Source: Syntrophomonas sp. DTU019
Lineage (GTDB): Bacteria > Bacillota > Syntrophomonadia > Syntrophomonadales > Syntrophomonadaceae
Direction of reading: 5' to 3'
Length of the DNA stretch: 45,439 bases
Assembly (NCBI GenBank): GCA_001512785.1
Contig: LFSQ01000108.1
Location: forward strand, 1-45,439
This document shows positions 42,595-45,439 of the stretch, piece after piece; the first letter of the stretch is position 1, and each line of letters starts with the position of its first letter. Made by a program: the position numbers and the translations under genes. The notes under the pieces are model-generated. The model saw only the letters and a list, made by a program, of their open reading frames with translations, did not search any database and was not told where the DNA came from.

Positions 42595-43437
42595 ATGGTG
42601 GAGAAAAGCGCCTGGAAAATCAATGGCTTCCTGGCCCTGTTGGTTGGCATAATATTGCTCGCTTTGGCAGTCAAGAGTTTTATGGCCGAATCCATAGCAG
42701 CAGGAATCATCTCCATTCTGGCGGCAATTGTGGTTTTTTCTTCTATCATCGTGGTCCAGCCCAATCAAGCCCAGGTTGTCACCTTCTTTGGCCGCTACAT
42801 CGGCAGTGTTTCTTCCAGCGGCTTTTGGATGGTCACGCCTTTGACGGTGCGCACCAAGGTTTCCTTGCGGGTTAACAACTTCAACAGCAAGACCTTAAAA
42901 GTCAATGATGTCACCGGCAATCCGGTAGAAATCGCCGCAGTGGTAGTGTACCGGGTCGTAGATACTGCCAAAGCCATCTTTGATGTCACCAATTATGAGC
43001 AATTTGTGGAAATCCAAAGTGAAACCGCACTGCGCCATGTAGCCACCAAGTATCCTTACGACAGTTTCGGTGAAGAGGTTCTGTCGCTGCGTGGCAGTGC
43101 CGATGCGGTTGCTGAGGAGTTAACCCGGGAATTGCGGGATCGCTTATCCCTCGCCGGGGTTGAAGTCATGGAAGCCCGCTTAACTCATCTGGCTTATGCC
43201 ACTGAAATAGCCAGTGCCATGCTGCAGCGTCAGCAAGCTTCCGCCATACTGGCAGCCAGGCAGATGATTGTTGATGGAGCAGTCGGCATGGTACAGATGG
43301 CCTTGAAGCGGCTGGAACAAGACGGCATTTTGGAACTTGACGAAGAGCGTAAGGTGGCGATGATCAACAACCTCCTGGTGGCCATTATTTCCGAACGCGG
43401 CGCACAACCTATACTGAACACCAGCAGCATCTATTAG
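42595..43437 (+). CDS. SPFH/band-7 (prohibitin-like) membrane protein
   Basis: 280 residues. Two hydrophobic segments (~10-28, ~33-52) precede the SPFH domain (~53-240): IIVVQPNQAQVVTFFGRYIG, GFWMVTPLTVRTKVSLRVNNF, then RDRLSLAGVEVMEARLTHLAYA and the QRQQASAILAARQMIV helix. Such proteins organise membrane microdomains or anchor proteases. ATG 42595 with AAGGGGGA upstream is preferred over a 21-residue extension. A small ribbon-helix-helix gene follows after 9 bp, an arrangement seen in other genomes to my knowledge. Confidence 0.88.
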   Translation: MVEKSAWKINGFLALLVGIILLALAVKSFMAESIAAGIISILAAIVVFSSIIVVQPNQAQVVTFFGRYIGSVSSSGFWMVTPLTVRTKVSLRVNNFNSKTLKVNDVTGNPVEIAAVVVYRVVDTAKAIFDVTNYEQFVEIQSETALRHVATKYPYDSFGEEVLSLRGSADAVAEELTRELRDRLSLAGVEVMEARLTHLAYATEIASAMLQRQQASAILAARQMIVDGAVGMVQMALKRLEQDGILELDEERKVAMINNLLVAIISERGAQPILNTSSIY

Positions 43438-43446
43438 GAGCGCAAC

Positions 43447-43617
43447 ATGGCTAAGCTTAAAAAGAGCTTTCTTCTGCGCATCGACCCCCAGGTTTACGCC
43501 GCCCTGGAACGATGGGCACAGGATGAATTGCGCAGCGTCAACGCGCATATCGAGTATATTTTAAGAGAAGCCTTGCTTAAGACAGGTCGCTTGCTGAAAA
43601 CCAAAAAGAATAATTAA
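43447..43617 (+). CDS. Arc-like ribbon-helix-helix small protein
   Basis: 56 residues: [20 protein letters not shown] (beta strand plus helix 1) then [15 protein letters not shown] (helix 2), the ribbon-helix-helix fold with a basic tail ending KTKKNN. ATG 43447 is preceded by GGAG at the SPFH stop, so the two are translated as a unit. RHH proteins usually bind operator DNA as dimers; the pairing with an SPFH protein suggests autoregulation or a membrane-linked partner. It is easily missed because of its size. Confidence 0.78.
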   Translation: MAKLKKSFLLRIDPQVYAALERWAQDELRSVNAHIEYILREALLKTGRLLKTKKNN

Positions 43618-43618
43618 A

Positions 43619-43673
43619 GGTGCCAGGCACCATGCTTATTCACCTATTGTGCCATAAGTGTTGTGCCTGGCAC
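43619..43673. repeat. GTGCC(A/T)GGCAC palindromes, copies 2 and 3
   Basis: GGTGCCAGGCACC (43619-43631) and GTGCCTGGCAC (43663-43673) lie 31 bp apart between the RHH gene and the ferritin-like gene. Each is self-symmetric and they also pair with each other, a REP-doublet-like arrangement. Confidence 0.65.
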
Positions 43674-43745
43674 TTTCCATCATTTGCAATGCTTGTTTAA
43701 TATGTGTTTCTCTAGTAAAATATAAAAAATTGGGGAGGTTTTGCT

Positions 43746-44204
43746 ATGGCCCTAACACCGTATGAATCTATTATCAATATGGCAATTGACTACGAAATAG
43801 AGGCTTATGAATTCTACCATGCCTTATCGCAGAAGAACCTGGAACCCGGAATGAAGCAGATCTTTGACGAACTGGCCCAGGAGGAAAAGAACCATCGTGA
43901 CATACTGACAGAGTTTTTAAGAAACCCCGACAAGCCCCTGAAGTTTAAGGCTCCTGCTGGCGATTTTAAGGTCGCTGAATCAGTAGAGCTTCCCCCCCTA
44001 ACCCTGGATATGAAACCGGTCGATGCCATCGCCCTGGCCATGAAAAAGGAAGAAGAGGCCATGAATAGATACCTGGTTCTTGCTCAGGAAAGTGACAGTG
44101 CGGCACAAAAGGGGATTTTTGAAGAACTGGCCAAGATGGAGCAAGGCCACAAGACCAGGTTGGAGGATATCTACACCAACATGGCTTTCCCCGAAGTGTG
44201 GTAA
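43746..44204 (+). CDS. Ferritin-like/rubrerythrin-family diiron protein
   Basis: 152 residues forming a four-helix bundle: YEIEAYEFYHAL (~19-30), ELAQEEKNHRDIL (~43-55), MKKEEEAMNRYLVLAQ (~99-114) and ELAKMEQGHKTRLEDIY (~126-142). The paired Glu and ExxH motifs are the diiron ligands. There is no C-terminal rubredoxin domain, so it is an erythrin-like protein, probably for peroxide reduction in an anaerobe. GGGGAGG precedes ATG. It is monocistronic, with a terminator right after. Confidence 0.88.
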   Translation: MALTPYESIINMAIDYEIEAYEFYHALSQKNLEPGMKQIFDELAQEEKNHRDILTEFLRNPDKPLKFKAPAGDFKVAESVELPPLTLDMKPVDAIALAMKKEEEAMNRYLVLAQESDSAAQKGIFEELAKMEQGHKTRLEDIYTNMAFPEVW

Positions 44205-44215
44205 AAATAGCTTAC

Positions 44216-44245
44216 AAAAAAAGACCGGTCATCCGGTCTTTTTTT
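44216..44245 (+). terminator. Rho-independent terminator after the ferritin-like gene
   Basis: AAAAAGACCGG-TCAT-CCGGTCTTTTTTT forms an 11-bp stem with a 4-nt loop and a T run, 11 bp after the stop codon. Confidence 0.9.
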
Positions 44246-44288
44246 GTTGCCAACTGCCAGCATCATGCGCAATAACTGAATAACTGTA

Positions 44289-44299
44289 GTGCCTGGCAC
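44289..44299. repeat. GTGCCTGGCAC palindrome, copy 4
   Basis: Same 11-mer as the copies at 42251 and 43663, here followed by ATTTTG, upstream of the TadG-like gene. Confidence 0.65.
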
Positions 44300-44394
44300 A
44301 TTTTGTAAAAGTTCTGACAGATATTTAACGATAATTATAGTGAATCGTGGTGGTTAATCGGTTTTATCTCAACATTATCCAGGGGAAATCCGCA

Positions 44395-45261
44395 ATGAAA
44401 TGCTTATTTAAACAAATGCAAAACCAGGATGGCACGGTAACAGTACTTGTAGCTTTATTATTGGTGGCTTTGATGGGTTGTGTTGCACTGGTAGTCGATT
44501 TTGGGGTCATGTATTCAAACAAGTCCAACCTGCAGAATGTTGCCGATGCTGCGGCATTGGCAGGAGCACAGGATCTCACCAATACAACTGCGGCCAAAAT
44601 TACAGCCCGCAATTATGCGCAATTAAACGGGGTTGCAGCAGCAAACACCATTGTCAATGCTCCATACGAGGGTGACTCAACCAAGATAGAAGTGATATGC
44701 ACCCGCAACGTACCGTTTTTATTTGCCAGGGTTTTTGGAATGACTGATGCTGATGTCTCTGCTCGAGCGGTAGCTCAAAAGGAACAATGGAACGGTGAAG
44801 CACTGCCATTTATAAATCTGGACGATAAGTATGGAGCGGAAGGCACCATTCTTCAGGCCTGGGAAAAGGTTGACCCTGGTGATAAAGAAAGAATTCATAA
44901 TGATGACTTGATCGTTTCACCCGACAATACCAGTATAAAAGTTAAGTATGAAGACGGCTCCATCATGTTCAAAAAAGGCAAAGACAACAGCCTGAATGCT
45001 GCACTGAACAACATTTTGGTAGTTGGCAGGACTGTATATCTGTTTAGTCTGTCTAATGAAGTAATTGATTCTGGTGATTATAAAAAGAAAGGACCGAAAG
45101 AATTAAAGAACAAGGATCTTATCCCCCTGGAAGATACGGTTCTTTTAGAATGTGAGATCGTTAAATGTGAAGGCAAATTGGTTACTTTAAAATTAATCAA
45201 AGTGTATGATCTTTCAGCAGGAGTGTACCCTAAAAGCGGCCCACCAAAGCTGATCGAATAA
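44395..45261 (+). CDS. TadG-like protein (Flp pilus/secretion-type N-terminus)
   Basis: 288 residues. The N-terminus has the TadG-like helix with the pattern DGTVTVLVALLLVALMGCVALVVDFG (described; ~12-37), then YSNKSNLQNVADAAALAGAQDL (~40-61), typical of pilus-associated Tad proteins inserted by one membrane helix. The C-terminal ~170 residues are not a von Willebrand domain and are unrecognised, with repeated short beta-like and Lys-rich segments. No other tad genes are in the window. ATG 44395 with AGGGGA upstream is used; a GTG 16 codons earlier is less likely. Confidence 0.72.
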   Translation: MKCLFKQMQNQDGTVTVLVALLLVALMGCVALVVDFGVMYSNKSNLQNVADAAALAGAQDLTNTTAAKITARNYAQLNGVAAANTIVNAPYEGDSTKIEVICTRNVPFLFARVFGMTDADVSARAVAQKEQWNGEALPFINLDDKYGAEGTILQAWEKVDPGDKERIHNDDLIVSPDNTSIKVKYEDGSIMFKKGKDNSLNAALNNILVVGRTVYLFSLSNEVIDSGDYKKKGPKELKNKDLIPLEDTVLLECEIVKCEGKLVTLKLIKVYDLSAGVYPKSGPPKLIE

Positions 45262-45268
45262 AGGCGAA

Positions 45269-45279
45269 GTGCCAGGCAC
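45269..45279. repeat. GTGCCAGGCAC palindrome, copy 5
   Basis: Opposite central base to copies 1, 3 and 4. It lies 7 bp after the TadG-like stop, at the border with the repeats at the window end. Confidence 0.65.
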
Positions 45280-45299
45280 CGATACCAAGGGACGCTCTC

Positions 45300-45325
45300 G
45301 ATGACACAAGGGGATGACACAAGGG
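45300..45325 (+). repeat. Tandem 13-bp direct repeat
   Basis: GATGACACAAGGG occurs twice without a gap (45300-45312 and 45313-45325), followed by GACGTG. Short AAGGGGAC-type units like this are often found near REP-like elements. Confidence 0.6.
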
Positions 45326-45343
45326 GACGTGTTGAGACCACTG

Positions 45344-45381
45344 AAAAAGTACCCTTATCAAGCCGCTATTGAGTACTTTTT
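45344..45381. mobile_element. Possible edge of an insertion sequence
   Basis: AAAAAGTAC (45344-45352) and its complement (45373-45381) flank 20 bp directly after GTTGAGACCACTG. This sequence resembles ends of some transposase-bearing elements, but no transposase gene is in the window and no target duplication can be tested, so the call is weak. Confidence 0.25.
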
Positions 45382-45439
45382 GAACCGGTCCGTTGGATTA
45401 ATCAATAATCTGCGCTGCAATAACCATGAAAAAATAGTA

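Overview
The window looks like a chromosome segment from a strictly anaerobic, Gram-positive-lineage bacterium, most likely a syntrophic Clostridia relative such as Syntrophomonadaceae. That placement is an inference. It rests on a complete Flx-Hdr electron-transfer operon, an apparent Re-citrate synthase/aconitase/isocitrate dehydrogenase cluster, an acetate/succinate-type transporter, two DegV proteins, GatCAB, TipA-like and MerR regulators, strong AAGGAGG-type ribosome binding sites with frequent GTG/TTG starts, and two UGA-containing selenoprotein genes. No rRNA, tRNA, CRISPR array or complete insertion sequence was seen.

Layout. 1-3.1 kb: the edge of an unidentified gene, then an 894-residue fusion of a class III PLP aminotransferase with an acyl-ACP-reductase-like module, and a 51-residue membrane peptide. 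3.2-10.2 kb (minus strand): hdrC-hdrB-hdrA-flxD-flxC-flxB-flxA, a predicted NADH dehydrogenase/heterodisulfide-reductase-type complex. hdrA and flxD each carry an in-frame TGA exactly where the family has a cluster-ligating Cys. Each TGA is followed at the right distance by a SECIS-like hairpin, so both are read as selenoproteins rather than broken genes. 10.2-10.8 kb is a structure-rich intergenic region. 10.8-12.3 kb: a membrane protein, a YiiX-like papain-fold hydrolase and a CBS-pair protein. 12.5-17.6 kb (plus): a tight four-gene operon of three unrecognised proteins and an Hsp70/actin-fold ATPase that seems to lack subdomain IIB; this is the best candidate for an undescribed system.

17.8-25.8 kb: a TipA-like MerR regulator with a classic 19-bp-spacer promoter, a conserved unknown protein, a second MerR regulator, a possible small RNA, an acetate transporter, a cell-wall glucosaminidase, a hybrid histidine kinase and a DegV protein. 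25.8-31.1 kb (minus): Re-citrate synthase, aconitase-like large and small subunits, isocitrate dehydrogenase and MetF. The first four would make 2-oxoglutarate from acetyl-CoA and oxaloacetate for glutamate. 31.1-40.3 kb (minus): gatB, gatA, gatC, a DUF554 membrane protein, a second DegV protein, ligA and pcrA. 40.5-45.4 kb: a more accessory-looking end with DUF1287, Smr, PAP2, SPFH plus a ribbon-helix-helix protein, a ferritin-like protein and a TadG-like protein, interspersed with five copies of the palindrome GTGCC(T/A)GGCAC and ending in short tandem and inverted repeats that may mark a mobile element edge.
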